Below are positions 48,801 through 60,138 of a stretch of DNA of 64,000 nt, one piece after another; position 1 is the first letter of the stretch, and each line of letters starts with the position of its first letter. The translations under genes were made by a program, and so were the position numbers. Location: positions 496,001 to 560,000 of the forward strand of contig NBAY01000023.1 in NCBI GenBank assembly GCA_002794775.1. Reading direction: 5' to 3'. The notes beneath the pieces were generated by a model, which saw nothing but the letters and a program-made list of their open reading frames with translations, was not told the origin of the DNA and made no database searches. The DNA comes from Porodaedalea pini. Its lineage: Eukaryota; Basidiomycota; Agaricomycetes; Hymenochaetales; Hymenochaetaceae.

Positions 48801-50220
48801 ACAGACTGTGGCGGATGAAAGGCAAGGTGTACGTACCATCGATGATGAAGGAGGCCATATTGTGGGAGTGTCACGACTTGGTACTGGCTGGACATCCAGG
48901 AGCGTTGAAGATGGTAGAACTGGTCAGGCGGGATTTCTGGTGGGCGTCGATGTTCTCAGATGTCAGAATGTACGTTCAAGGGTGTGACCAATGTCAGTGA
49001 ACAAAGGCCTTGAGAGTGTCAAGGTCAAGACCGCTTCATCCGAACACAGTCCCCGAAGGCTCTTGGGAAATCGTCACAGTCAACCTTATTGGAGAGCTCC
49101 CAGACTTGAAGGGACATAATGCGATCTGCGTCTTCATGGACAGATTCTCAAAGCAGATGCATGCGATCCCAATGATGACAAAACTGTCAGTGGAAGGCAT
49201 GGCTCAATTATACTGTGACCATGTCTTCTGCCTCCACAGCCTACTGAAGAAGATTATCCATGACCGAGGCACACAGTTCGACACATCGATGATGAAGGAG
49301 CTATACAAACTCCTACACATTGAAGGCAACCCGTCAATAGCATACCACCCACAGACAGACGGTCAGACAGAACACATTAACCAAGAGCTCGAACAGTACC
49401 TTCGGCTCTTCATCAACCATTGGCAATCGGATTGGAAGGACTGGCTCCCCCTCGCAGAGTTCGCATACAACAACCGCAAACACTCGGCGACAAAAATGTC
49501 CCCCTTCTATGCAAATACAGGACATCATCCTCTGAGCTTTGACACGATGCGAACTTCATCTGCTAACATGTCAGTGGAAGAATTTGTGAAGCACATCAAG
49601 GAGACTCATCGCATTGCAAAGGCCAACCTGGTCAAGGCAGCAGAGGACATGAAACACTACCATGACTGGATGGCAGGAACCTCGGTAGAGTACAAGGCTG
49701 GAGACAAGGTCTTCCTCAACAGGCGAAACATCAGCACAGATTCGCTGACAAGGAAGCTAGCTGACAAGTGGTATGGCCCCTTCGACATCATCAATAAGGT
49801 AGGAGTGAGCGCATACAAGCTCAAGCTCCCGAAGCAATGGAAAAAGGTCCACCCTGTTTTCAATGAAGCCTTGCTGAAACCCACCATCAAACCATCCTTC
49901 GAAAGCCAGAAACGGCTGCCACCACTGCCACCAGACATTGTTGACAATGAGGAGGAATACGAGGTCGAAGAGGTCATCGACTCATGTCTGCACCAAGGAA
50001 AGTTACAGTACCTCGTCAAGTGGGTCGGGTACAACAAACCAACTTGGCAACTGGAAATGGACTTCGGTGAGAATGCGAAGGAGGCGATCACTGAGTTCTA
50101 TCGAAAACATCCAGGCACTCCTTGGAAGCTTGACATTCCTTGCTAACAACTCCATCCACTCTTTGCTGACACCGAGCCAAACAACCACAATCTTGGTTGG
50201 TTGGGATGCCCAACCTTGAG
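45808..50220 (+). pseudogene. Element 3 pol, interrupted by a solo LTR
   Basis: Protease ALMDSGCMGSCID, RT with VYLDDILIL near 46980, then the solo LTR at 47066. It resumes with LYLKLEKCEFDTKVVKYLG and continues through RNase H, integrase (VNLIGELPDLKG, where the first catalytic Asp is Asn; HDRGTQFD) and chromodomain. Joining gives LQEN/SLYLKLEK in frame. Confidence 0.9.
47066..47921 (+). repeat. Solo LTR (856 bp)
   Basis: TGTAGA..TCTACA terminal inverted repeat, ACAG duplication (47062-47065, 47922-47925; AACAG if the end A is shared). Noncoding. A different family from element 6, although both have TGTAG..CTACA ends. Confidence 0.8.
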
Positions 50221-50233
50221 GGGGGGGGGGTAA

Positions 50234-50660
50234 TGTTAGAACTTGAACTTTTCCATTTTTCTTTTACTTTCCTTTTACCATTTCCTTTACTCCAATCGCT
50301 CCCTTTTTATTATATTTAACCATCTTTCCAATCATTTCCCACACTCCCTTCACATGACCTTCATTTGTTCCATTCCATCTGCTCATGTAACATTAGGTAA
50401 TACAGTCTCACAGTCATCGCTATATAAGGTCTCAGGAATCACATGAACTCCTTGTTCTGCTTTTCCTCTTACCTCCATGATGACCTAGGTGAGACTCGTC
50501 CCCTTTGTATTAGTTTAGTCTTGTATTAATCCTCTTACCTCTGTGATGACCTAGCCTGAGTACAGCATGTCCTGAGTCCCCACTCGAGTATAGCACATCC
50601 CAGACAACAGTCAGCTGAGGCCTGCCCAGTCCGAGTCATCTCCCAGACTCCTGCCTAACA
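50234..50660 (+). repeat. Element 3 right LTR
   Basis: 427 bp, same length as the left LTR; the differences I see are mainly CpG transitions. Confidence 0.9.
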
Positions 50661-52268
50661 GAGAGATGGAAAGAGGACTGGCCAGCCAAGGCTGTTGGAC
50701 TATCTGGATATACAGGTGAGGTGTAGTGTGCCAGTGCTGATGGATGTTGCTCATCAGGATTCCATTTGCCACCAGTATCTCCTCAGTTCAGTCAATCAAC
50801 ACAGGGACCTATTCCTTGATGAGCTGAGGCAGAAGCTCAGCACGTCTTCTGGTAAATACATTTCGGACTCTATGATATGGAGGATATTGGAATGGGCTGG
50901 ATTCACTATGAAAAGGGTATGGTCTTTTGTTCTCAACTAGTCGAGCCCAAATCCAACCTGGTCGAAGATTTCAAAGAAGGCACGCGAATGCAGTGAGACT
51001 GCATGAATACAATATTGTCTCAAAATTGGCAAGAAATACAAAGCTGAACAGCTCATGTTTGTTGACAAAAGTGCTTGCAACCATTGCACTTTCTTGAGAA
51101 AAAAGGCATGGGCTTTACACGGGCATCAAGCCAGCCACAAACAGTTTTTCACCAGGGGAAAGAGGTACACATAGTCCCATCATACCTCAGGGTGTCATAT
51201 GTCAAACTTCCTCCAGGTATTCAATCCTTCCAGCAATCTCTCTTGACAGAATGCTTGACTGCAAATTCAATACAGAATCCTTTACCACTTTCATCACATG
51301 TCTCCTCAATCATACAGAACCTTTTCCAGGACCAAACTCAGTCATTGTCATGGACAACTGTGCTATCCACAAGTTGAATGAAATTCACGAGTTGATCAAA
51401 TCCAGGTGCAGTGCTTTTTCCTCCCGTGCATCGCTCCAGCACTGATGCATTCTGTAATCATGTGTCTAGCGGCATGAAGCTTGAATTCCTTCCTGCATAC
51501 TCTCCAGATTTCAATCCAATTGAATTGGCCTTCTCACTACTCAAAACTCGACTTTGATGACTTGCCCTGCCGGAAGAAGGAGGAGATGTTGTGGTGTATG
51601 CACGGCTTTATGGAGAGATTATGTTGATTAGCACAAATGACTGTTGAGCCTTCTACCAACACTGCGGGTATGTCCGCTGGCCCTGGTGCATAGCTACCCT
51701 CAACTCTCAAGTGAAATCCTCTGATGACATGCTCAGGTGAAAGTCACATGGATGGAAATAGCTTTCAATTATCAACAAATCTATGTCATTTTTGAGTGTA
51801 GTCCTCTATTGACATGCTTTGATAGTAATGATTAGGAGTGATCATTTAGCTGTGAGAATTGACGATGAGGTTGTAATCTTGGTCCACATAGCGATGAAGA
51901 TGATTGACAAGGCTGAGGTTGATGACTAATTTATCCTCCTCTGCTATTTTCCATATGTCATCCTTGGACAGCCCTTGGATATCATCCAGGTGAACTAGAC
52001 CTCACTCTTCAAATGACTGCCTAAAAATCCAATAGTTAGGGCAGGGAGCTTGGCCCCATTCCATATCCTCGTGCAGAGAGTCCAGCCACTTGCTAATGGA
52101 TAGGAACTCTCGAGGCCGCCTTTGACTGATCACGTTGTTGCCAAACATAGTCTGCATCATGAGAGGATTCTGCATCATGAGAGGGTGCTGCATCATGGCT
52201 TGCAGCTGCATGGTTGAGGGGTGGTTAATCACAGGAGGTTCGCATGACACAGGATCAGGTGGAGCCAC

Positions 52269-53106
52269 TGTAGCGATTAACCATCGCCTATGCACCGGCT
52301 GAGTCTTTCTCCCCTCACTTACACTACTCCTTTGAATCCCTTTACCGGCTGCCAAACTTTACCATTTATTCATTCATAATTGGCGGCCGACTCTTCATTA
52401 TAATTCTTGGTATGGACACAATCAGACGGAGGGATGTCGCACAAACTCAATCAGCACATGGAAGACCGACTCTCGTGGGGACAGGTGGAAGGAATTAGGC
52501 GAGTAGGACAAGGATGTGGGATACGGGTGTGCAGTGGTGGGAGATGAAAAGAGCAGGTTGGGGACTCCAACATCACTCCACAATGATCGGCTGCGTGATG
52601 TGCACAGACCGATCACTGACTCACTTTCACATCCATTCACACAGACTCGGCCGAGTCTTGCACTGCTTTCTCTGCTTCAGTTTAGTATAAATTTGCAGTA
52701 GTTTGTACAGACAGGGACAGACAGAGATAGGGGAGATGAGACAAGTACAGAGACAGACAGTTCCCTCTCCACCTCTAGACCGCAATCTACTACATGCATT
52801 ACTACGCACTACTCGCTCAACTCTCATTCTGAAAACAGTATACATCGACTCTGTCACCAACTCTCAGAACTCCACCACCCAATCACTGAACACCCTTGGC
52901 CGCTGCCACAAGTGCCGATTCTACTTGCCTGAGTCTTGGTCCAACCAGAATCCCGCAGGTATCCATATCGCCGAGTCTTCATATCTCGAACCTCGCTCTA
53001 CTTAGGTTGTCCCTCTCAGTATACCGAGTCACTGCAGTCCCCCTTGGGTTGATCACAAGCCATAGCCTGAATCACCCTTCAGATTAGAAGAGTCTGCACC
53101 CCTACA
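52269..53106 (+). repeat. Element 6 left LTR
   Basis: 838 bp. TATAAA-like sequence (GTATAAATTTG) near 52686. Confidence 0.9.
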
Positions 53107-53124
53107 CATTGGAGCCCACCACGA
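53107..53124 (+). promoter_or_regulatory. Element 6 primer-binding site
   Basis: TTGGAGCCCACCACGAGG follows the LTR directly; the TGG fits the complement of a tRNA CCA end. No matching self-complement is seen in the LTR, unlike the gypsy elements of this window. The tRNA is not identified. Confidence 0.55.
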
Positions 53125-53134
53125 GGGGGACAAG

Positions 53135-56100
53135 GTGCCTCGCCTAAGTATCAGGTCGACATCTGAAGCACCTCGGCGCTCTATGTGCATACAAGCAAAG
53201 GTTCAGGAAGAACCAAGCAACCCACCACCACCACCCAGAGGATGGGGCCGAGGAAGACCAAGAGGATGCCCACCGGCCACAGCCACCCCTCAAATCTTAC
53301 ACGCTCCCAGAGAAGCATTGACGTCACCCTTTCGCCAATCTGGAATCGCCAACCCAGAAAACACACCTCAGGACACTGAACAACAATAGCCACCCTCAGT
53401 AACTGAACCAAAACCCACACAGGAACGAGGACGACCAGTTGAACCCAGAAGGATTTTACCTGATCTCATCAAAACCCCGATATCACTTTGTATCCCAGGA
53501 AGCTTTGTAACCGGCAACAGGTCGCATTTCAGCAATGCCAGTACACCACTCAGTCGGCAGGTTCAAAGACCCAGAGGAACACCCGAAAGTGAGGAAAGGA
53601 ACCCAGGCCTCAAAGGATACAGGAGTCCAACAAGGGAACAAAGTCACTCCAGATCTGAAGAAGTGGTCAGGAGACTGGTATCGCCAGGACCACGAGAATC
53701 GGCAATGCCGTATCAAAACCAATCACTCGGATCGTTGTTACCCACAAGACCAGGGTCACCACTTAATTGGGGTAGACAAGCCATCAGAAGACAGATCGAT
53801 GAACCTCTAATTCAAACAGGAGGACCAATAGAAGTACCAACAGAACAAAACTCCGAACCTGAGAATCTTACCCCCGATCAAGAAGAACAATCAACCCCGG
53901 AATCACCACAGAATCGGTCTGAAACATTGGAGGAAGAACTAGTCCCGCCACCACCGCCACCAACTCCAGAAGGATTGATACCTATTGCAATGTCAAGGAT
54001 TGCAGACCCATACCTGGAAACGTGCCCTTCAACTCCAGAACAGCCAAGAAGGACACCAACTCTACCCTCACGCGTACCCACACCAGCTCCGCCGACTTTC
54101 CATATCGTGGTGCCACCAATAGTCAGAGCAGTCATGGCTAATTCTACCGCACAAGGATTGAGCCAAGGACCTTCACAAGCCCCACCAATGGCACCACCAA
54201 TGCAACCCATACCCAATGTAGCCAATCCTCTCCCAGACCTCGCTGAGTCTAGAAATCTCCCGATCACCAGACCAAATCCTCCAGTTCCAGGAGCAACAAT
54301 GCCAAACAGACACGACAAACGAGCACCAGCAATGAACGCCAATGTAGAACCAGAAGGGATCCCATGATTCTTCAAAGAGGTTAACATCTTAGTATCAAAT
54401 GCAGGAATCACCGATCTACAGAAAATCAATTGGGCACATTACTATGGTCGACTCTCCCACAGGCATGACAAAACGATTTCGTGTCATTCAAAACAGCCGC
54501 CCTAGGCTTCTATCCGGCGGCAATGATAAGATACACTTACGGAGATCTAATCAATTTCGTTGCCGAGAATTCCAACAAGGTTTTGATGAGCACGGCTGCC
54601 CTGGGAGAATACCATTGAAGCTTTATGCGTATTACATCATATCTAGTTCAAGAAGGAGTCATTTCGGATCTAGATCAAAAGCAGTTCTATCGAGAAGGTC
54701 TAAACTGGCTCACCAATCAGCATCTTGAACAACAACTTTGGTTGGTTGACTTTCGACACCCAGCTGGTGTTCCTTGGGATATACCGGTACTATACAATGA
54801 ACTCGACTGACTTATAGCAGGAGGAGTCCTAGTAACTGGTCCTGGGGTGCAGCAAGGATATGCAGTACCGCAGTATGGAACATTCAGGATACCCACAGCG
54901 CCTCCATATTTTACTCAGCAACACGTTGCCACAGCATCTGGACCATACGCACCGACCCCCATCAAATGAGAGGACTCAGAACTGAGCCTGCTCACATGCA
55001 TGGTATCAGATTTACAAGCTGAGATACGGGATCTCCGGGGCGAAAGGAAGGAGGATTATCAAAGGCAAGACTATGATGATCGGTATGCTCGAGATCGGCC
55101 CTATGCCCATAATGAGCTGTGGGAGTACCAGCGACCTGACGATTATGGACAGCCACACGAAGAATACAGGGCACCATCGAGAGGCCCACCCCCAGCCAGA
55201 AATATGCAGGTAAGGAATACAGGGCCCCGAACATGTGCCATGTGCCACAGCACTGCACACCTGTTCAGAGACTGTATGATCAGGGACACGTTTTTGAACC
55301 GACGATTGCTGGCCTTGGATGCACAAGGATTTGTTGTGATGCCAGGAGGAACACGACTACCACTGGGACCACAAGGCTCTTCTCTACTGGATCGAATGAA
55401 CTTGTACTATTGAGACCACCTGAACAAGGTCCCTCCAGGTATGACTCTCCCAGTAGATATGACAGCACTACGAGATCCACCACCACACCAAATGGCGAAC
55501 CTGTTCGATACGTACTATCCCACCATATCAGGACCAAGTATGTATACCCCAACCCAGCCAGGTATGGAGGAAGCCCACATCGAAGAAATTCGGGACAAAT
55601 ATGTAGTGGAAGGAAGAAAGGTTCGGTTTGATGATACGGGCAATTCTCACAGACAGCAGAGACGATCGGCGAGACTGGCAAATATAGGAAAAGCCAACTC
55701 TCCCTCACCTAAGCACCTGACAAAACCAGCAAAAGAACGAGAGGGACACGAACCAGCTACGGGCTCGGGTGTACCAGAAACAGAAACAGGCAAGGGAAAG
55801 GAGACAGAATCAGCAGAGCCCAAGACAAGTGAAGAATCGGTACCTGACTCTCAGTCACCGAGCGAGCCTACAGAAGTCCATGTAGCACCACCACGGGAAA
55901 GGATGGAACCAAAGCCTGGACATCCCAATCCTGCAATAGACGTACAGAGGCCTCAGTTCAAATACAACACACCGGCTAACGACCCTGCAATGGTCGACGC
56001 AGTATTTTGCCGATTCTTGGATTCCACGGTGTCGATATCAGGTCAAGAACTGTTGGCAACTTTGCCAGAAGTCAGACGAAAGTGCAAGGACATAATGATG

Positions 56101-56967
56101 GCCAAATGAAGTCCGATAAACCTCAAAGATGAAGGCACAGCCATGTACTCGGTAGGACCCAGGCCAGGATCGCCGGACGAGACAATGGAAAAGGAACCAG
56201 TCACACCAGCAACCGTACCAATTCGAGTTGTCGATGTATGGCTGGACGGAAAGGTCGAGGTAGAAGGACTACTCGACACTGGAGCTTCGTTTATCGGACT
56301 ATCGCAAAACGTGTGGAAGCATCTAGGATCACTGACTCTGAACAATGAACAAATCACTATCAAAACAGCAGACGCGTCTCGGACACAATCGCTTGGACTA
56401 ATACCACGACTCAGGATAGGACTTGGAGGATTCTCGGTACTCGTACAAGCACAGGTCGTACACCCAGCACCAATCGACATCCTACTCGAACGACCATTCC
56501 TCACACACTGCAAGGCTCGGTTGGTGGATATAGACATCGACGACCAGGTACTAGAACTAATCCACCCGGTAACGGAAGAAGATGTATCAGTTCCAACTCG
56601 AGAACAAACACGATGAAAGCAACCAGCCGAGGACAAGGATTTTTGATAGTCGATGAATCGGTACCAAATCGACAAGATGAACAGGAGGTGCACCCAGGCT
56701 ATACTGTGGATCCAGACCACACCAAATACAGCACGAACCTACCAATCACTCACAACGAAGCCAGGCACACACCAAACACCAGTGTTCAACAATGAGGCCA
56801 CTCCAAATGAAAAGAAACCACGAAGCACACAACACACAGATGCTCAACCGAATGCGAACACCAAAGAAAACAACTACACTGAGCCAAGACCACCAAACGA
56901 AATCACAACTGGCCAAACAGAGACACGGACCGGCACCAGACACACAAAATACGAAACAACAGACTAA
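53135..56967 (+). pseudogene. Element 6 gag-protease polyprotein, several stops
   Basis: A Pro/Arg-rich first half (53135-54367) has one in-frame TAG. After a frame change, 54625-56967 stays in one frame with a few TGA stops. It holds SYLVQEGVISDLDQ, NWLTNQHLEQQLWLVDF, a zinc knuckle CAMCHSTAHLFRDC (about 55233) and an aspartic protease VEGLLDTGASFIGLS (about 56260). A Thr/Asn/Pro-rich tail replaces the polymerase region. Confidence 0.8.
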
Positions 56968-57329
56968 AAGACAAAAATTTGCCAATTGACCGGCTGCCGA
57001 CCATGAAAAGATGACACTATCGCTATCACGAATCACCCGCCAAAGGACCCAATCGAAGCACGTGAAAGAATCGCCCAAAACATGCAATGAATGCGAACTC
57101 TGCTGACTGATGGCATGACCAATACAGAGAGGTCCTCCCAAAACAGACACACAAACAACTCAGGCGACACGACCGTCTTTAAAAAGACACGCCATTACTG
57201 AAAGTGACAAAAAGAAAAAAGAGACAACATCCGACCCTGCCCACAATGGGAAGTACCGACATTACGCCTCTCCATGCGATTGTCCTCAAGGACATGGCGA
57301 TTGACATCCAGTACTGACCCTGACTGACC

Positions 57330-57605
57330 TTGATCAATAACCGCACCAAATACATCATTAATCAAGGCCTGGAACTGCCAGTGAATCAGTGTCTACGTTC
57401 GGCAGTGACACATGACCTCATCCGGATCGTGATTATCCCATGGCACCCAGACCTCCAGACCAGCATACACCACCCAGCCCCATCAGTCCAACTGGAGAAC
57501 CTCCATGACACGGTCATGCAGCAGATAGCGCACATCACAAAACTCCAGGTTGCGATTTTGGCATTGATCGAATGCACTGAACCTCACCCATTACACATTC
57601 TTTAA
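57330..57605 (+). other. Short open frame in element 6, function unknown
   Basis: 91 residues with HDLIRIVIIPWHPDLQ and HITKLQVAILALIE, downstream of the protease. No recognised domain. It could be a remnant of a longer unrelated insert or noncoding. Confidence 0.25.
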
Positions 57606-57666
57606 TTTCCAATTCAACCACTTCTCATGTACACCGCAAACACTTTTTTTCTGGCCCCCCGGGAGA

Positions 57667-58504
57667 TGTAGCGATTAACCATCGCCTACACACCGGCTGA
57701 GTCTTTCTCCCCTCACTTACACTACTCCTTTGAATCCCTTTACCGGCTGCCAAACTTTACCATTTATTCATTCATAATCGGTGGCCGACTCTTCATTATA
57801 ATTCTTGGTATGGACACAATCGGACGGAGGGATGTCGCACAAACTCAATCAGCACATGGAAGACCGACTCTCGTGGGGACAGGTGGAAGGAATTAGGCAA
57901 GTAGGACAAGGATGTGGGATACGGGTGTGCAGTGGTGGGAGACGAAAAGAGCAGGTTGGGGACTTCAACATCACTCCACAATGATCGGCTGCATGATGTG
58001 CACAGACCGATCGCTGACTCACTTTCACATCCATTCACACAGACTCGGCCGAGTCTTGCACTGCTTTCTCTGCTTCAGTTTAGTATAAATTTGCAGTAGT
58101 TTGTACAGACAGGGACAGACAGAGATAGGGGAGATGAGACAAGTACAGAGACAGACAGTTCCCTCTCCACCTCTAGACCGCAATCTACTACATGCATTAC
58201 TACGCACTACTCGCTCAACTCTCATTCTGAAAACAGTATACATCGACTCTGTCACCAACTCTCAGAACTCCACCACCCAATCACTGAACACCCTCGGCCA
58301 CTGCCACAAGTGCTGATTCTACCCACCCAAGTCTTGGTCCAACCGGAATCCTGCAGGTATATGTATCGCCGAGTCTTCATATCTCGAACCTCGCTCTACT
58401 TAGGTTGTCCCTCTCGGTATACCGAGTCACTGCAGTCCCCCTTGGGTCAATCACAAGCTGTAGCCTGAATCACCCTTCGGATTAGAAGAGTCTGCACCCC
58501 TACA
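57667..58504 (+). repeat. Element 6 right LTR
   Basis: 838 bp, same length as the left LTR. The few differences are largely CpG transitions. A short purine/C-rich tract precedes it. Confidence 0.9.
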
Positions 58505-59967
58505 CCACATGGGTATAAACTTCTGCATTCCTCTCAGCTGCTCTTGCAGCTGAGTACAACTTGTGCAGCTTTCTATCTAGAAGTTTAAGAGCCTCAGGTG
58601 GATTGGTGTAGGTCACTCCTGGCATGTTTCAGTGCTTAGAAATAACAATAGACATTTTGAGTGAGATATATAGACTTGTGCATGAAATGACAATTTAAGA
58701 CTCACAAGAAGTTTTGCATGCTCAGTGACATCCTCCATAGTGTATGTGACATGCTCCCGCATACCTTTCAGCATTGCGCACAGTTTACCACCATACTCAT
58801 CACATGTGAAGCTCGCTACAATCTTGCATGTGATTTCCTCAATCTCATTATCGTATGTGCTCTTTGCGTTATCGAGTGGCGCTACTGTCAGCTTAGCTTT
58901 TGCCAGAGTCTTTTTGCCCCTTTTGCCCTGCACGTTAGAATCCTATCCAGCCAGAATATCTGAGTTGAAATAGCTGGCGATGAAACACAATTGAACAAAC
59001 CTCTGGGAGATCTCTGATGATGATCTTTGGATCACTTTTGGTTTTTATCTTTTTGGCCACTTGCTCCTTGCAGTGTTTGTGGACCTCTGCAAAGACCTTA
59101 TCCAATGCACTCTGATTATCTAGATACTCTGGAAGGTATTTGTTCAGGCCTTCTTTGATACACCATGGGCCCTCAACTCCAAGATGTGTGATGATGCAGG
59201 AGCCCCCTGTCACCTTTGCAACCTCAACCAACAAATCATTTAATAGCATGTCGGAGCACAAGATCAGCTCCCGTCTGCCGATGCCGTCCGAAACCAAGAC
59301 CTTTACTTCAATCATGTCTCTGTCTGCCCTGTCTGTGGCTGGTGTTGACGTAACCATCCCTCATGCCTTGGCTGTTCCAAGGGAAGGAATACTCCAGTCG
59401 GCAGGGCCATCTGATATACATGTAAGACCATGTTTATGATGTAAAAATATCTCTTACCCGGCGAAAAAAAGCTGCCATTGGATGGGAAGTCAGGAACTTC
59501 CTCATAAGTACTGTCTAACTGTAGAGTTTCATCAGCAGGGTCATTATAACCCCCAGCTCATGCCACATCAAGGACTGAGATTTCTGCTACAGCAGCTGGA
59601 TTGATGTTGACATTGTCGTCATCATCATCATCGTCGCTGTTGTAATCCTGTTTGCGACAGTTCCAAAGGAAGAGAGTAAAAGCAGAATGTCAGTACAAGT
59701 AAGCATAGATTCTCAAGACATCCAAGTCACCTTTCTGGCATGCTTTTTCAGCAGCCTCCTGGTTGGTTTAGTGTTCAAATTGAAAGGTGTTTGAGGCGCA
59801 GGGGTTTGTGGGGACTTGCAAATGGCTAGTTTTGCTTTGGGGCTTGTGGCTGCTTCTGCAATCTTTCTTGGTTGGCCACAGGGACACTTGGGCACATTTT
59901 TGATAGCCTTGGCTTCCTCAGCTGCTTTGGCCTTTTTGGAGGGGATTTTGGTACATTGAGGAGGCAT

Positions 59968-60138
59968 AAGAGAAAAAAATCCACATGGAAAAGTGAATAT
60001 GCAATGCTTAGATTACAGCATTCGGCTAGTGCTCTGGGTATATAAGGTCAGAAACTGTAAAAGGCAAGTCCTAGCACACTTCTTCATCCCAGCTGTACAG
60101 TAAGGTGTTGGGGGCCCACCAGATAGAGATCAGTCCAC
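59968..60138. promoter_or_regulatory. Bidirectional promoter between the two cargo genes
   Basis: 171 bp separate the start codons of the divergent genes. TATATAA at 60039-60045 suits plus-strand transcription. No clear minus-strand TATA box is seen. Confidence 0.45.

Larger units (their letters stand above)
37196..50660 (+). mobile_element. Ty3/gypsy chromovirus, element 3 (host of element 5)
   Basis: LTRs of 427 bp at both ends, GAGAG target duplication (37191-37195, 50661-50665), purine tract GGGGGGGGGG before the right LTR. It contains element 5 just after its primer-binding site and a solo LTR in its RT. Excision rejoins the transposase. Confidence 0.93.
36724..51740 (+). pseudogene. 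DD34E transposase, left-arm copy, split by element 3
   Basis: Same gene as at 62236-63782. Element 3 is inserted after KDWEATGG (37195). The C-terminal part resumes at 50666 with KRTGQPRLLDYLD. Catalytic residues: D in MFVDKSACNH (about 51060), D in VIVMDNCAIHK (51346-51380) and E in SPDFNPIELAFS (about 51507). After splicing intron 51406-51469, 34 residues separate the last two. In-frame TGA codons are present, two of them shared with the right-arm copy. Confidence 0.8.
36053..51741 (+). repeat. Left inverted arm of the long-arm transposon (split by element 3)
   Basis: The outer 660 bp are noncoding and collinear with the MITE arms (shared CTCATTAAGTACTCAAAAAA-like and CTGTAAATTA blocks at similar spacing). 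The transposase gene follows. Confidence 0.8.
52269..58504 (+). mobile_element. Non-autonomous LTR retrotransposon, element 6 (gag and protease, no RT)
   Basis: 6236 bp, two 838-bp LTRs (TGTAGCGATT..CCCTACA), CCAC target duplication (52265-52268, 58505-58508). The TTGGAGCCCACCACGAGG stretch after the left LTR is a tRNA-type primer site. Gag and an aspartic protease are present; RT, RNase H and integrase are absent from the 4.56-kb interior. It interrupts cargo gene 1. Confidence 0.88.
51846..59967 (-). pseudogene. Unrecognised cargo gene 1, broken by element 6 and three TGA codons
   Basis: I do not recognise the protein. Exons right to left: 59967-59731, 59647-59458, 59410-59001, 58942-58706, 58592-58505 plus 52264-51846. 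They total 1581 nt (526 codons plus stop) with element 6 and one CCAC removed; the fifth acceptor is the least certain. The N-terminus is Lys/Ala-rich with CPCGQPRK, followed by an acidic DDDDDDD run. The middle domain starts MIEVKVLVSDGIGRREL. The C-terminus has Met/Gln repeats (MMQHPLMMQNPLMMQ) and a helical SAM-like segment (LVHLDDIQGLSKDDIWKI). TGA stops occur after SVLDVA, LGTAKA and RQSFEE, each compatible with loss of a CGA. It is divergent to cargo gene 2, sharing a 171-bp promoter gap. Confidence 0.6.

Noticed and set aside
19998..50660. TGA as a recoded sense codon, suggested by many in-frame TGA codons
   Set aside because: The gene at 319-1790 ends in TGA, sister copies show CGA at several of the sites, and the changes sit at CpG. 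Decay explains them better.
57330..57605. An envelope-like gene in element 6
   Set aside because: No signal peptide, transmembrane segment or Cys pattern; only a short unassigned frame.
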